Shown: piece after piece, positions 8,534 to 16,565 of the stretch
How positions within the stretch are numbered: the stretch's first letter is position 1
How the letters are laid out: each line of letters opens with the position of its first letter
Assembly: GCF_000157895.3 (NCBI RefSeq)
Contig: NC_022663.1
Span: 4,526,001 to 4,590,000, forward strand
DNA: 64,000 nt
Origin: Mycobacterium kansasii ATCC 12478
GTDB lineage: Bacteria > Actinomycetota > Actinomycetes > Mycobacteriales > Mycobacteriaceae
Reading direction: 5' to 3'
The notes under the pieces: generated by a model
Databases searched by the model: none
What the model saw: the letters and a program-made list of their open reading frames with translations, nothing else
Told to the model about the DNA's origin: nothing
Position numbers and translations under genes: made by a program

Positions 8534-9607
8534 TTACCCAGTGACCGTCGGCTTGAGGCAACAGCGCAACACCCCGTGCCGGAACAACGGTCGAAGGTGA
8601 TCTGCGACGGGTCCGTCTGGACGGAAGCTGCGTACGTAGTAGCTGCCCGATGCCACGGCGGGTAACTGACGCTCCGAAAGCCAATCGGCCACCCAGTCCC
8701 GCCGCGCGGCGTCGACCTCGGCCAGCGCTGCCATGTCGACGGCCATGAAGGCTCGAGCGGCCAGGGCGTTGTAGAAGTACGAGAACCAGTCCCACTGCCG
8801 CCGGTATCTGGTTGCGAACGGGTGACCGGGCGGGACGAGCAGGACGCCGAGCTGCGACGCGGTCAGGCCGAACCCGCGGCTGAAACTGATCGACAACAGC
8901 GCGCCGGGAAGCAGCGGCCGCAGCGCCCGGGCGATCTCCGCGCGGTCTTCGGCGGCCAGTGTCGGAAAGAGGTTGATGTTGAGTAGTCGCGCCGGCGAGC
9001 GGGCCAGGAAGGCCACCATCTCGTTGGTCAGGTGACCGTTGCGCACCGACGGCACGCACAAGCAGGCCAGGTCTGCTGATCGCGCGGCGTCGAACCGGAC
9101 GGCGTGGTCATGGGTAGCGCCGACCATGAAGCCGTACCAGTCGCCCGGGTAAATCACCACCTGGCCCGCGGCCGCCACCGCCTCGGTGATGTGGGTGATG
9201 AGGTCGACGTCGCTGCCGGCCGAAAAAAGCTGCCAGCCGGTTAAATCCCATTCGCCTTCGCTGAGTCGTTGCACCCGGTCAATCAGGGCGGGTCCGAAGA
9301 CATGGCGCAGCCAGCCTTGGCCGTCGCGGTAATGGTTGGACAGGTCGTCGGCGCTCAGCTGCGCAACGGCGCTCCGGTATGCCTCGGCCGCGATGCGAGA
9401 ACCGACGGGTAGTAGCGGGCGCAGCGACTCGACCTGATCCGGCGGGATAGCACCCGCGAGCAGGTCTGCGTCGACTAACGGTTCGCAGCCCGCATCGGTG
9501 AGCAGTCCAGCCGGTACAGCAGGCTGGCCCGGTCTTCCAGCGACGCGTACACCCGGCCGTCCGCCAGCAGGTTGGACGAGCGGGCCAGCCGATGCCGCAG
9601 CTCCCAC
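8534..9607 (-). CDS. degenerate PLP-aminotransferase-like protein (start unresolved)
   Basis: Last gene of the seven-gene minus-strand cluster. The recognisable part, from about 9470 leftward, looks like the large domain of a fold-type I aminotransferase: VVIYPGDWYGFMVGATHDHA, then LLSISFSRGFGLTASQLGVL. In active relatives the last segment reads SFSKxFG, with the PLP Schiff-base Lys; here the codon is CGC (Arg). The Asp/Tyr loop that normally precedes it is also missing or shortened, so the usual transamination chemistry is doubtful. No ATG, GTG or TTG occurs in frame between the end of the radical SAM gene (9475) and the first aminotransferase-like residues. The start given is an upstream GTG at 9607 that would overlap that gene by 133 bp. 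A frameshift or non-canonical start is possible. Confidence 0.55.
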   Translation of the reverse strand: MGAAASAGPLVQPAGGRPGVRVAGRPGQPAVPAGLLTDAGCEPLVDADLLAGAIPPDQVESLRPLLPVGSRIAAEAYRSAVAQLSADDLSNHYRDGQGWLRHVFGPALIDRVQRLSEGEWDLTGWQLFSAGSDVDLITHITEAVAAAGQVVIYPGDWYGFMVGATHDHAVRFDAARSADLACLCVPSVRNGHLTNEMVAFLARSPARLLNINLFPTLAAEDRAEIARALRPLLPGALLSISFSRGFGLTASQLGVLLVPPGHPFATRYRRQWDWFSYFYNALAARAFMAVDMAALAEVDAARRDWVADWLSERQLPAVASGSYYVRSFRPDGPVADHLRPLFRHGVLRCCLKPTVTG

Positions 9608-10362
9608 TCCGGTGTCGGTTCGTAGTAATGGCATACCTGCACCTTCCCAATGCGACGGATTTCGGGGCCCCATGGCAGTTTCCCGACGACGTGGCCACGA
9701 CCGGCGAACGGATCAGCGTGAATCTGATGCTCCCGGCACCACAGGTTGGCGTCAGACGAGGAAAACAGCGACCGTGCCGACGCCACATATGTGTGCTTGA
9801 ACGTGAATTCGGTTATGCCCAGTGCCGTGAACGCCCCGATGTACGCCCAGACCTGGCCGGGGTCGACGACACCGGCGGTACTCATCACGCAGGTTGCTCG
9901 AACCGGCAGTCCCGCGCCGTGCGCGGCCGCCAACACCGCCTCGGCCGTGGGCGCGGCATCGCCCATGATCGCCCGGTTCTCGGCGTCATCCACGGCGTGG
10001 CGAGACCAACACAGGTACGAAAGGCCCGCGGCCCGCAACTCGGCGGCGACGGGGGAACTCAGTCGGGCCCCGTTGGTGAACAGCGCGATCTCGTCGAAAA
10101 CGTCGGCGGCCAACCGAATGGCTCGCCCGCATTCGTCAGGGCGCAGCAGCGGCTCGCCGCCTCCCGTGACCACCATCCGGCTGGCACCCCTGCTCGCCGA
10201 CCAGTTGAAGTGGGTCCGCAGCTCCTCATCCGACCAGCGGGCCGGCGCGGATTCCAGCGCGGAAATCGACGAGCGCGAAAAGCAGAACGGGCAGCTGCAC
10301 TGGCAGGCCATCCGTACCGGCAGCACAGAGCAGGTCAGGAAGGAACAGTCGGCCCAGCTCAT
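9475..10362 (-). CDS. radical SAM protein
   Basis: A 295-residue radical S-adenosylmethionine protein. The [4Fe-4S]-binding CxxxCxxC motif is C20, C24 and C27 within MACQCSCPFCFSRS, and the SAM-binding GGE motif is VVTGGGEPLL (about residues 64-73). The remainder fits a short TIM-barrel core (LFTNGARLSS, RATCVMSTAG). There is no C-terminal SPASM cluster with multiple Cys pairs; only isolated Cys residues follow (WCREHQ, VCHYYEP, LDCSP). The ATG overlaps the stop of the adenylate-forming gene by 4 bp, so translation is coupled. Radical SAM proteins of this size modify peptides, tRNA or small molecules; no precursor peptide is obvious beside it. A longer upstream reading of the frame lies under the neighbour gene and is rejected. 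Confidence 0.85.
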   Translation of the reverse strand: MSWADCSFLTCSVLPVRMACQCSCPFCFSRSSISALESAPARWSDEELRTHFNWSASRGASRMVVTGGGEPLLRPDECGRAIRLAADVFDEIALFTNGARLSSPVAAELRAAGLSYLCWSRHAVDDAENRAIMGDAAPTAEAVLAAAHGAGLPVRATCVMSTAGVVDPGQVWAYIGAFTALGITEFTFKHTYVASARSLFSSSDANLWCREHQIHADPFAGRGHVVGKLPWGPEIRRIGKVQVCHYYEPTPEWELRHRLARSSNLLADGRVYASLEDRASLLYRLDCSPMRAANR

Positions 10363-11714
10363 CGTGGCCTCGCGGTGGTGAACGCAGTGACCTTGTCGGG
10401 TGCGGTCAGCGGCTCGACGGCTACCGGGACAGGGCCGAGCGCGCGCCGAAGGGCAGCAACGATGCGGTCGTCGGCGTTGTCCGCAGCGCCGACCTCCAGC
10501 TCCCGTTGCACGGTGATCGACGTGTCGGCGTGTTGACGGACCGCCCAGCGACGCAGCGGTAGCTCTTGGAATAGCTGGGTGACGTCGAACGAGTTCGCTT
10601 GAGTGCCGTCCGCACGTCTCAACATCACCGGGGTGCGGCCTACCAAGTCTTCGATGACCGGCTGGTCGCCCGACCACACCAGCCGAGCGCTGTCCCCGGT
10701 GCGGTAGCGCAGCAGCGGCAGGTACGGATTCATCCCGCCGGTGAGGGCGAGTTGCCCCAAAGCGCCTGGCGCACACGGCATGCCGGCATCGTCGAGCACC
10801 TCCACGAACAGCCGAGGTTGCAGCAAGGCCATGCCGCGTCCGGGACGGCTGGCGGCGACCGGGCCCGATTCGGTGGTGGAGTACAGGTCGACGACCGGGC
10901 ATCCGAAGCGCTGGGCAACTCGTTGCCTGGTCGCGGCGCTGAGGTGTAACGCGGTGGAGATCAGCACCTTGGGATGCAGGTCCACGTCCAGCCCGGCGAG
11001 CTGACTCAGTGAGACCGGGTCGCCGGTGATCACCTGGGGATCGTGGTGCTCCAAGAAACGCCGTCGGGCCAGGGGCTCCGGCCAGCCCGCATCCTCGAGG
11101 TTCACCTTGGCGGTCGCACAGCCGAGAAATGACGACCAGGACGGCACGATGAAGCCGCCGTGCCGCTGGCTCACCACGGTCATCCAGTCGGCGCGGTCGG
11201 CCCGGAACTGCACGGTGACGCCATGCCAGCGGGCGGCCGCCAGCAGCAAGGGGTAGTAGCAGGAAACCGAGACCGGGTGCGTGGGCACCACGACCGCCGG
11301 ATGTCCCGATCCCGACGTCGGGAACCAGATGAGGTCGTCGAGGTCGGCGTCGTCGGGAACCAGTTCCCACCAGCCGCGGGCCAGGTTCGCCCGTTCGGTG
11401 GTGAAAGCCGGTGACGCGGCGTCGGTTTGGCGGTAGCGCGGCACGACCTGCCGGGCGCGGGCAAGGTAGCCGGCCAGCCACGGCGGTCGGTGATCGGGAC
11501 GCCAGCGCGGGGGATCGAGGACCACGGACGTCGCGTAGGCGTTGACTCGGTCGAGCGCCTCGCGGTTCAAGCGGTCGCCGCAGTGATGGTTCCACAACGG
11601 TGCGTCGGGCGCTTCGAGCAGCGCATCAAGGGTTTGCCGCCCGGTGGCAGAAATGAGCGGATGGCGTTCCTCGAAGGGAACGACGCCGGATCCCATGGGC
11701 GTGAATCGTGGCAT
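10359..11714 (-). CDS. adenylate-forming (PaaK/CapK-like) protein
   Basis: A 451-residue member of the ANL (acyl-/aryl-CoA ligase, adenylation) superfamily, nearest in layout to phenylacetate-CoA ligase PaaK and CapK. The P-loop is seen as WFPTSGSGHPAVVVPT (about residues 130-145), one residue shorter than the usual SGTTGxP. The core motif YSTTESGPVA (about 270-279) and RYRTGDSARLV (about 335-345) correspond to the YGxTE and Y/RTGD motifs. The C-terminal domain (GRTPVMLRRADG and onward) is shorter than in CoA ligases, and I do not see the typical catalytic Lys. It therefore probably activates an acid as an adenylate or has lost catalysis. It starts 3 bp after the 192-residue protein and overlaps the radical SAM gene by 4 bp. 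Confidence 0.75.
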   Translation of the reverse strand: MPRFTPMGSGVVPFEERHPLISATGRQTLDALLEAPDAPLWNHHCGDRLNREALDRVNAYATSVVLDPPRWRPDHRPPWLAGYLARARQVVPRYRQTDAASPAFTTERANLARGWWELVPDDADLDDLIWFPTSGSGHPAVVVPTHPVSVSCYYPLLLAAARWHGVTVQFRADRADWMTVVSQRHGGFIVPSWSSFLGCATAKVNLEDAGWPEPLARRRFLEHHDPQVITGDPVSLSQLAGLDVDLHPKVLISTALHLSAATRQRVAQRFGCPVVDLYSTTESGPVAASRPGRGMALLQPRLFVEVLDDAGMPCAPGALGQLALTGGMNPYLPLLRYRTGDSARLVWSGDQPVIEDLVGRTPVMLRRADGTQANSFDVTQLFQELPLRRWAVRQHADTSITVQRELEVGAADNADDRIVAALRRALGPVPVAVEPLTAPDKVTAFTTARPR

Positions 11715-11717
11715 GGG

Positions 11718-12296
11718 CTATTCCCTCGATGCTCGGGCCGCGGCTTCCTCGGCACGCTTGCGGGCCAAGGCGGCGCGCACTTCCTTGGCCCGCGCTTCGG
11801 CGGCTCGGGCCTCGGCCTCCACGCGCGCCCGCGTCGCCGAGTCCAGGGTGGACAGCCGGTCAGCCGCTTGTTCAACGGTTTCGCCGGCGGGCACCACCCC
11901 CGCGCGGCGGAACACCAGACGGGCGAGTTCCTCACGCCGGTCGGGATCGCGCACCAGCAGTTCGGCGCGCACCAAGGCGGCCATTGCCCACAGCTCCTCA
12001 CCCAACAACCCCAGAAAAGCGGCCCCGGACAACAGAGATCGTGCCGATTCGTCGCTGGCCAGCCAGCAGGACACCAGACAGGCTCGCAGCCAGTTTTCCG
12101 TCGCCGCGTCCGTTTGGCCGGGGGTCAGGACGGCCAGCCAGTCATCGGGTAAGGCGGCGCCCAATGAGGCCAGGGTGTCGCCGAGCACCGCGGCGACTGC
12201 GACTACTCCGCGGTCACCGATCAATGGCGGCGCCAAGAAGTCGTCCGGACAGCCGGCCAGCCGATGAACCAGCGTGGCAACTGAAGGCGTGGACAT
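11718..12296 (-). CDS. small helical protein of unknown function (cluster gene 4)
   Basis: I do not recognise this 192-residue protein. It is strongly helical. The N-terminal ~130 residues are hydrophobic-to-mixed (LVHRLAGCPDDFLAPPLIG, LLSGAAFLGLLGEELWAMAA). The C-terminal ~45 residues are an Ala/Arg/Glu-rich charged helix (ARAAEARAKEVRAALARKRA), likely a coiled coil. No signal peptide or catalytic motif is visible. The ATG at 12296 lies 5 bp after the VWA/metallopeptidase stop, and its stop is 3 bp before the adenylate-forming gene, so it is embedded in the operon. A scaffold or adaptor role for the MoxR-VWA pair is a guess. Confidence 0.75.
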   Translation of the reverse strand: MSTPSVATLVHRLAGCPDDFLAPPLIGDRGVVAVAAVLGDTLASLGAALPDDWLAVLTPGQTDAATENWLRACLVSCWLASDESARSLLSGAAFLGLLGEELWAMAALVRAELLVRDPDRREELARLVFRRAGVVPAGETVEQAADRLSTLDSATRARVEAEARAAEARAKEVRAALARKRAEEAAARASRE

Positions 12297-12301
12297 GTCG
12301 C

Positions 12302-14035
12302 TCACCCGGCCGGGTACGCCTGGCGCGCGAAACGGCGGGCGAAACCCAGCAACTCTGCCCAGCCCCGGATCGAAACCACGTCCCAGCCCATGTCGACGGC
12401 CGGGCTCAAGTCGTCGGGCCACCGGTACAGGTTGAGCACCATGGTGCCGCCGCCGCGCGCCCGAGCCAACGATTCCCGGGCGATCACTGCGCCGTCGTTG
12501 CCGTGTTCGTCCCGGTTGAACATCGTCGTCACGCCGTCATCGGAGATCACCAGCACATGCACGGGCCGGTCCCGTTCGGTGCGAGCAGCGTAGGTGTCGC
12601 GCAGCACGTGGATCGGAAAGGCGGTGCCGCCGCCGAGGTAGCCGGTGACGATCCGCAGGACGCGTTCGGTGTCGGTGATGAAACCGGCTGTGGTTTCGAA
12701 CCGCCGCGCCCCGCTCCACAGGGTGGCCTGGACACGGCCGCCGCAGCGCAGGCAGGACAGCGCAATGATCGCTGCGGCCAGCGCCAGGAAAGACAGCTGT
12801 CGTTGCGGGTTGACGATGGAGCCCGACGAGTCGATGTAGAGGTCGAGGTCCAATGGTTGCGGGCGCGGCGGCAGGTCTTCCTCGGGGGCCATTACTCGCT
12901 TGACGGTGGTGACTCCGGGTATGACGAGCGGGCTGCGAATGACCGAGTGCAGCCAGTCGATGTCGGCCATCGGCTCCCCCACCGTCCACGGCGAAAGGCC
13001 TTCCGGAACAAGGTCTCCGGTACTAGGAGCCGGCCTCGACGGGAACGGGATGAGGTGGCGCTGGGCCGCCTCCCGGTAGTAGCGGACCGCGACGTCATGG
13101 TCGCTCAGCTTCAGACCCAGCGCGCGCAGCAGTTCGCCGTACTGGAAGGGCTCGCGAGCCTGGCCCCGCGGCGAGGCCGACGGGACCTCTGAGAGCGGCT
13201 GTGCTGCAACGGGTTCGGCGCCCTCGGTGACCCGCGGGTCGTTGGCGGGATGCAGTGGCTCGGTCCGTTCGCCGGCGTCGATGTCGGTGAGCCCGGGCGG
13301 TACCACACCCCCGGCCGTGTTCAGCGAGTCGTCCCAGCCGGCCAGAACGCGGCGGGCGTCAGGGTCTTGGGCCAGATACGGCAGGCATAGAGCGGCGAAC
13401 CCGGCGGCCCCGTCGAGCCAGTCCGAACGGTAGGCACGCACCAGCCGACTTCCCAGCTGGGCGTCGCCTTCGATCCGGTCGGGCAGCGGACCGGGGGCCA
13501 GGTCGCCGCGGCGCAATGCCCACAGGATCTCGTAGATGCGCTGGTAGAGGCGCCACAAGTCGCTGATCGGTCCGTCGGGGGCATGCGCTTTCAGCCGGCG
13601 ATACACCTCGTCCATGCGCAGGCCGGAGCCGCGTTGCAGCCGGTCGTTGATGTGCAGGTCGGCGTAGAGGTTGGCCACGGCCGGTGCGGCGCCTTCCACC
13701 CCCGGCAGCGCCCAGCGCATCCGGGCCAGCATCCGCGCTTGGTCGGTGAGGTTGGCCGGACACAGGATGTGGTGGCCGATCTCGTGACCCATGATCTCCA
13801 ACGGCAGGTCAACCAGGTTCCGCATGATCACCTGTTGTAGGTCGATCACCACCAGCTGGTCGGTCAGCCGGATCATGGCGAAGCTGCCGTCCAGGCCCGA
13901 CCGGTTGGCCTGCTCGGTCGTCGTGCACAACTGCGGCTCACGCAGCCGGGTGAACCGGCTCCACAACGCCAGGGCGTCCGACCAGCGTCGCTGCCATTCG
14001 AGGCGGGCGTCGGCCGCGGTGGTGACGGTCGTCAT
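12302..14035 (-). CDS. putative metallopeptidase/VWA-like protein (DUF2201 type)
   Basis: A 577-residue two-domain protein. Near the N-terminus EIMGHEIGHHILCPAN (about residues 80-95) contains a zincin HExxH motif (H84, E85, H88), followed by a long helical segment. The C-terminal half carries a VWA-like fold with DLDLYIDSSGSI (about 400-411), a DxSxS metal site, and later VHVLVISDDGVTTMF. This is the layout of the DUF2201 family, a putative metallopeptidase domain plus a VWA-like domain normally paired with a MoxR AAA+ ATPase, exactly as seen here two genes away. Its ATG overlaps the preceding gene by 4 bp. Such pairs are thought to remodel or mature protein complexes; whether peptide bonds are cut is not known. 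Confidence 0.85.
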   Translation of the reverse strand: MTTVTTAADARLEWQRRWSDALALWSRFTRLREPQLCTTTEQANRSGLDGSFAMIRLTDQLVVIDLQQVIMRNLVDLPLEIMGHEIGHHILCPANLTDQARMLARMRWALPGVEGAAPAVANLYADLHINDRLQRGSGLRMDEVYRRLKAHAPDGPISDLWRLYQRIYEILWALRRGDLAPGPLPDRIEGDAQLGSRLVRAYRSDWLDGAAGFAALCLPYLAQDPDARRVLAGWDDSLNTAGGVVPPGLTDIDAGERTEPLHPANDPRVTEGAEPVAAQPLSEVPSASPRGQAREPFQYGELLRALGLKLSDHDVAVRYYREAAQRHLIPFPSRPAPSTGDLVPEGLSPWTVGEPMADIDWLHSVIRSPLVIPGVTTVKRVMAPEEDLPPRPQPLDLDLYIDSSGSIVNPQRQLSFLALAAAIIALSCLRCGGRVQATLWSGARRFETTAGFITDTERVLRIVTGYLGGGTAFPIHVLRDTYAARTERDRPVHVLVISDDGVTTMFNRDEHGNDGAVIARESLARARGGGTMVLNLYRWPDDLSPAVDMGWDVVSIRGWAELLGFARRFARQAYPAG

Positions 14036-14964
14036 CGGCCGGGCTCCACGACCAGCACCTGATAGCTGGTGGGCACCGTGAGCGCCGTGATGTCCGCGGT
14101 AGCGGCGACACTGACCGGGCGAACCCCCGAGGGAACGAAAGCCTTTGTGGCCGAGGAAAAATCGATGCTCTGCGGTTCGGTGCGGGTCAACGTGGCACCC
14201 CAGGCATCGGCGTGCAGCAACCAGGCGTCTGGTCCGGAACAGACCACGATGTGCCCGGCCCGGACCCCGACCCGCGGCGGACTCAAGAACTGACCTCCGA
14301 ACCCGCGGAAAGCCCCCACCCGGTGGGCGACGGACGGAGCGCCGGTGGGGGTTCGGCCGGGTCGCCACCACCGGTTGTCCCGCAACCGTCGCAGGGTGTC
14401 GGTTGCCGTCACTCCGTCGACGCCGACTGCCGCGCTGAATGCGGCATCACTGAGCGTCGCCGCGACGCTCAGGGCGCTGTCGCGATACTGGCTGAGGCCA
14501 AGCAGCCAGGCCGCGACCTGTCCGGCACGCATCGTCATCGTCGGGTTACCGTCGGCTGCCGCGGTGGTCACGCGGGTGAGCCACTCGCCGACGGATAGCC
14601 CGCAGTGGTGCAGGTGGACAACGGCATTGGCGAGTGAACCGAAGACCTTGCGTGGTTCGTCGAGCAGGATCCGCGCCAACCCCGGCAGCGCGGCCAGCAG
14701 CGGGTCGTGGGAGCCGCCGCCAAGGCGGTGCTGGCCGACGAGTTCGACAACGGAGTCGAATACCGCGGCCAACACGCGCGCCCCGGAGCCGGGCGAGATC
14801 CGGTCGCAGGAGTCGACGACGTCGCGCAGCGGGCCCCTAATGTGGTTCTCCAGGATGGTGGTGTCGAAGTCGACGTAGGTTCGGCGCGCGTTGGCGACGA
14901 TCGCGTTGCAGCGGTCCCGATGCTGGGCGAGCGCGGCGGCCATCGGACCGTCAACCAGGGTCAT
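14032..14964 (-). CDS. protein of unknown function between MoxR and VWA genes
   Basis: I do not recognise this 310-residue protein. The N-terminal two thirds are helical with an Ala/Leu-rich pattern. The C-terminal ~110 residues look like beta strands (RAGHIVVCSGPDAWLLHADAW, SYQVLVVEPGR). There is no signal peptide, membrane segment or known catalytic motif. The start ATG overlaps the MoxR gene by 14 bp and the stop overlaps the VWA/metallopeptidase start by 4 bp (ATGA), so these three are translationally coupled and probably act together. A third partner protein is common in MoxR-VWA systems, and this may be that component; that is inference. Confidence 0.75.
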   Translation of the reverse strand: MTLVDGPMAAALAQHRDRCNAIVANARRTYVDFDTTILENHIRGPLRDVVDSCDRISPGSGARVLAAVFDSVVELVGQHRLGGGSHDPLLAALPGLARILLDEPRKVFGSLANAVVHLHHCGLSVGEWLTRVTTAAADGNPTMTMRAGQVAAWLLGLSQYRDSALSVAATLSDAAFSAAVGVDGVTATDTLRRLRDNRWWRPGRTPTGAPSVAHRVGAFRGFGGQFLSPPRVGVRAGHIVVCSGPDAWLLHADAWGATLTRTEPQSIDFSSATKAFVPSGVRPVSVAATADITALTVPTSYQVLVVEPGR

Positions 14965-16543
14965 GGGTCAGCCATGCGAGATAGTTGGTGTAGCGCTGGT
15001 GCAGGTACTTCAGCGCGATGATGTCGTCGTAGACGGTGCCGTACAGCTTTCGTCCGGTCGACCAGCCGCTCAATGTGCGCTCGATGCGGACCAGTCGATC
15101 GCGCACCTGGCGCTCGGTGATGCCGTCGAGGCCCAGCTCGAACTCGGCGAACAGATCGACCACCGGATCGTCGGCGTCGAGTCCCTGCTGGTCGTATTGG
15201 GCGCAGGACAGCTCGAACAGCCGACGGATCCAGCCGACTCGGTCGGCTCGGTAGGCGGCGTTGCCCGCCACCTCGAAAAACGGCGCGTCGCGATCCTGGG
15301 CCAGCCGATTCACCAGGACGAACGGCAGTATGTGCCGAACGTCCTCGATCGCGACGATGCGAGTTCCGCGGAAGTACGCCAACGCTTTTGCAAATACCAA
15401 AATGGTCTGCAGCGACCTCACCGACAGCCCGTTATGGGTTTGCGCGCCCAGGTCGGCGAGGCGATCGCGGCCGGTGTCGTCGAGGGCCAGCAGGTGCGGA
15501 TCGAGCCCGGCCAGCCGTGCGGTGTCCTTTGTCTTGTACTCCAGGGTGCAGGCCGCGGCGTCGAGGAACTCGAATTGGCTGACGAAGAACTCGATCCGCC
15601 GTCGCACTTCGAAGGGAATCTCGACGGCGAGGACCTCCGCATAGAGCCGATCCAGCTCCGCGGCGCTGAACACCAGCTGTTCGGGTACGACTTCGTCCGG
15701 ACGAAAGCCGGCCTCGATCCGGTCGAGCAGATGGGTGAGGAAGCGCGGGTTGAAGTTCAGCGCCGCCACCACCACGTCGATGCGATCGCGCAGCGCTTCG
15801 ATCACGTGATAGGTGCCGCCGCCGGCGTCGTCATTGGCGGTCAGATACCAGGCGGCCTCGGGACACTCCAGCACCTGATCGAACATCTCGGCGTAGTTGT
15901 CGCCCATCAGCGTCAGCAGTGCCGACTGGGTGCGAGTGGGAATCCGGTTGTACTCGTCGACAATTCGGACGCGCATCTGCAGCCAAGCCCGCCAGGCGAT
16001 CCGTATGTCCTGCGGGCTGGCGGCTTTGATCAGGTCGGCGGGCAGCGGGCTGCCCAGCAGGTCTGCCACCGTCATCTCCGGATGACCATGCTGCATCCCG
16101 CGGCGGATTTCGGTAACCGAGTAGCCGGCCAAGACGCCCATCAATACCGCACTGGCCGTCTTGCCCCGGCCCGGTCCGCCGACGAGCAGGCACCGTCGCC
16201 GGACCGCGAAGTTGAGCAGGGGGATCAGGACGAAGCTGCTGTAGGACTGGCCGCTGGGAAGATCGACCTGGGTTTGGGAGTCGCCGAATCGGAAACTTTG
16301 GTGAGCGCCGTGGAAGTAGTCGATGTCGTAATGCGGGCTGATGATCGCCTGGTTGACGATCCAGAAGTAGGCCTGACGCAGCTTTTCATCGAGCGCGACC
16401 TCGCCGGCATGCTCCTCACCCGTACTGATGGGACCCCGGTAGAGGTCGGCGACATCGAAGACGGGAGCACCGCGATGGTCGGCCGTGGGGTTGGTGGGTG
16501 CCTCGGGTACATGGCGAAGCTTTCGCCGATCGATCAGGGCCAC
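14951..16543 (-). CDS. MoxR-type AAA+ ATPase
   Basis: A 530-residue AAA+ ATPase. Walker A is GGPGRGKT (about residues 122-129), Walker B is VRIVDEYNRIP (about 191-201), and the sensor-like YLTANDD lies near residue 226. The body matches MoxR ATPases, which act with VWA proteins as chaperones. The C-terminal ~200 residues are helical (QTILVFAKALAYFRG and following). The start is a GTG at 16543, only 22 bp after the sdhB stop and on the same strand, so the ATPase and the six genes behind it may be read from the sdh promoter. It overlaps the following gene by 14 bp. Confidence 0.9.
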   Translation of the reverse strand: MALIDRRKLRHVPEAPTNPTADHRGAPVFDVADLYRGPISTGEEHAGEVALDEKLRQAYFWIVNQAIISPHYDIDYFHGAHQSFRFGDSQTQVDLPSGQSYSSFVLIPLLNFAVRRRCLLVGGPGRGKTASAVLMGVLAGYSVTEIRRGMQHGHPEMTVADLLGSPLPADLIKAASPQDIRIAWRAWLQMRVRIVDEYNRIPTRTQSALLTLMGDNYAEMFDQVLECPEAAWYLTANDDAGGGTYHVIEALRDRIDVVVAALNFNPRFLTHLLDRIEAGFRPDEVVPEQLVFSAAELDRLYAEVLAVEIPFEVRRRIEFFVSQFEFLDAAACTLEYKTKDTARLAGLDPHLLALDDTGRDRLADLGAQTHNGLSVRSLQTILVFAKALAYFRGTRIVAIEDVRHILPFVLVNRLAQDRDAPFFEVAGNAAYRADRVGWIRRLFELSCAQYDQQGLDADDPVVDLFAEFELGLDGITERQVRDRLVRIERTLSGWSTGRKLYGTVYDDIIALKYLHQRYTNYLAWLTHDPG

Positions 16544-16565
16544 GTTGGTTGTCTTCTCGTGTTGC

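Noticed and set aside
10363..11595. Long extension of the radical SAM frame to 706 residues
   Set aside because: The extra residues are a Pro/Arg-rich shadow of the adenylate-forming gene; family similarity starts at MSWADCSFLTC.
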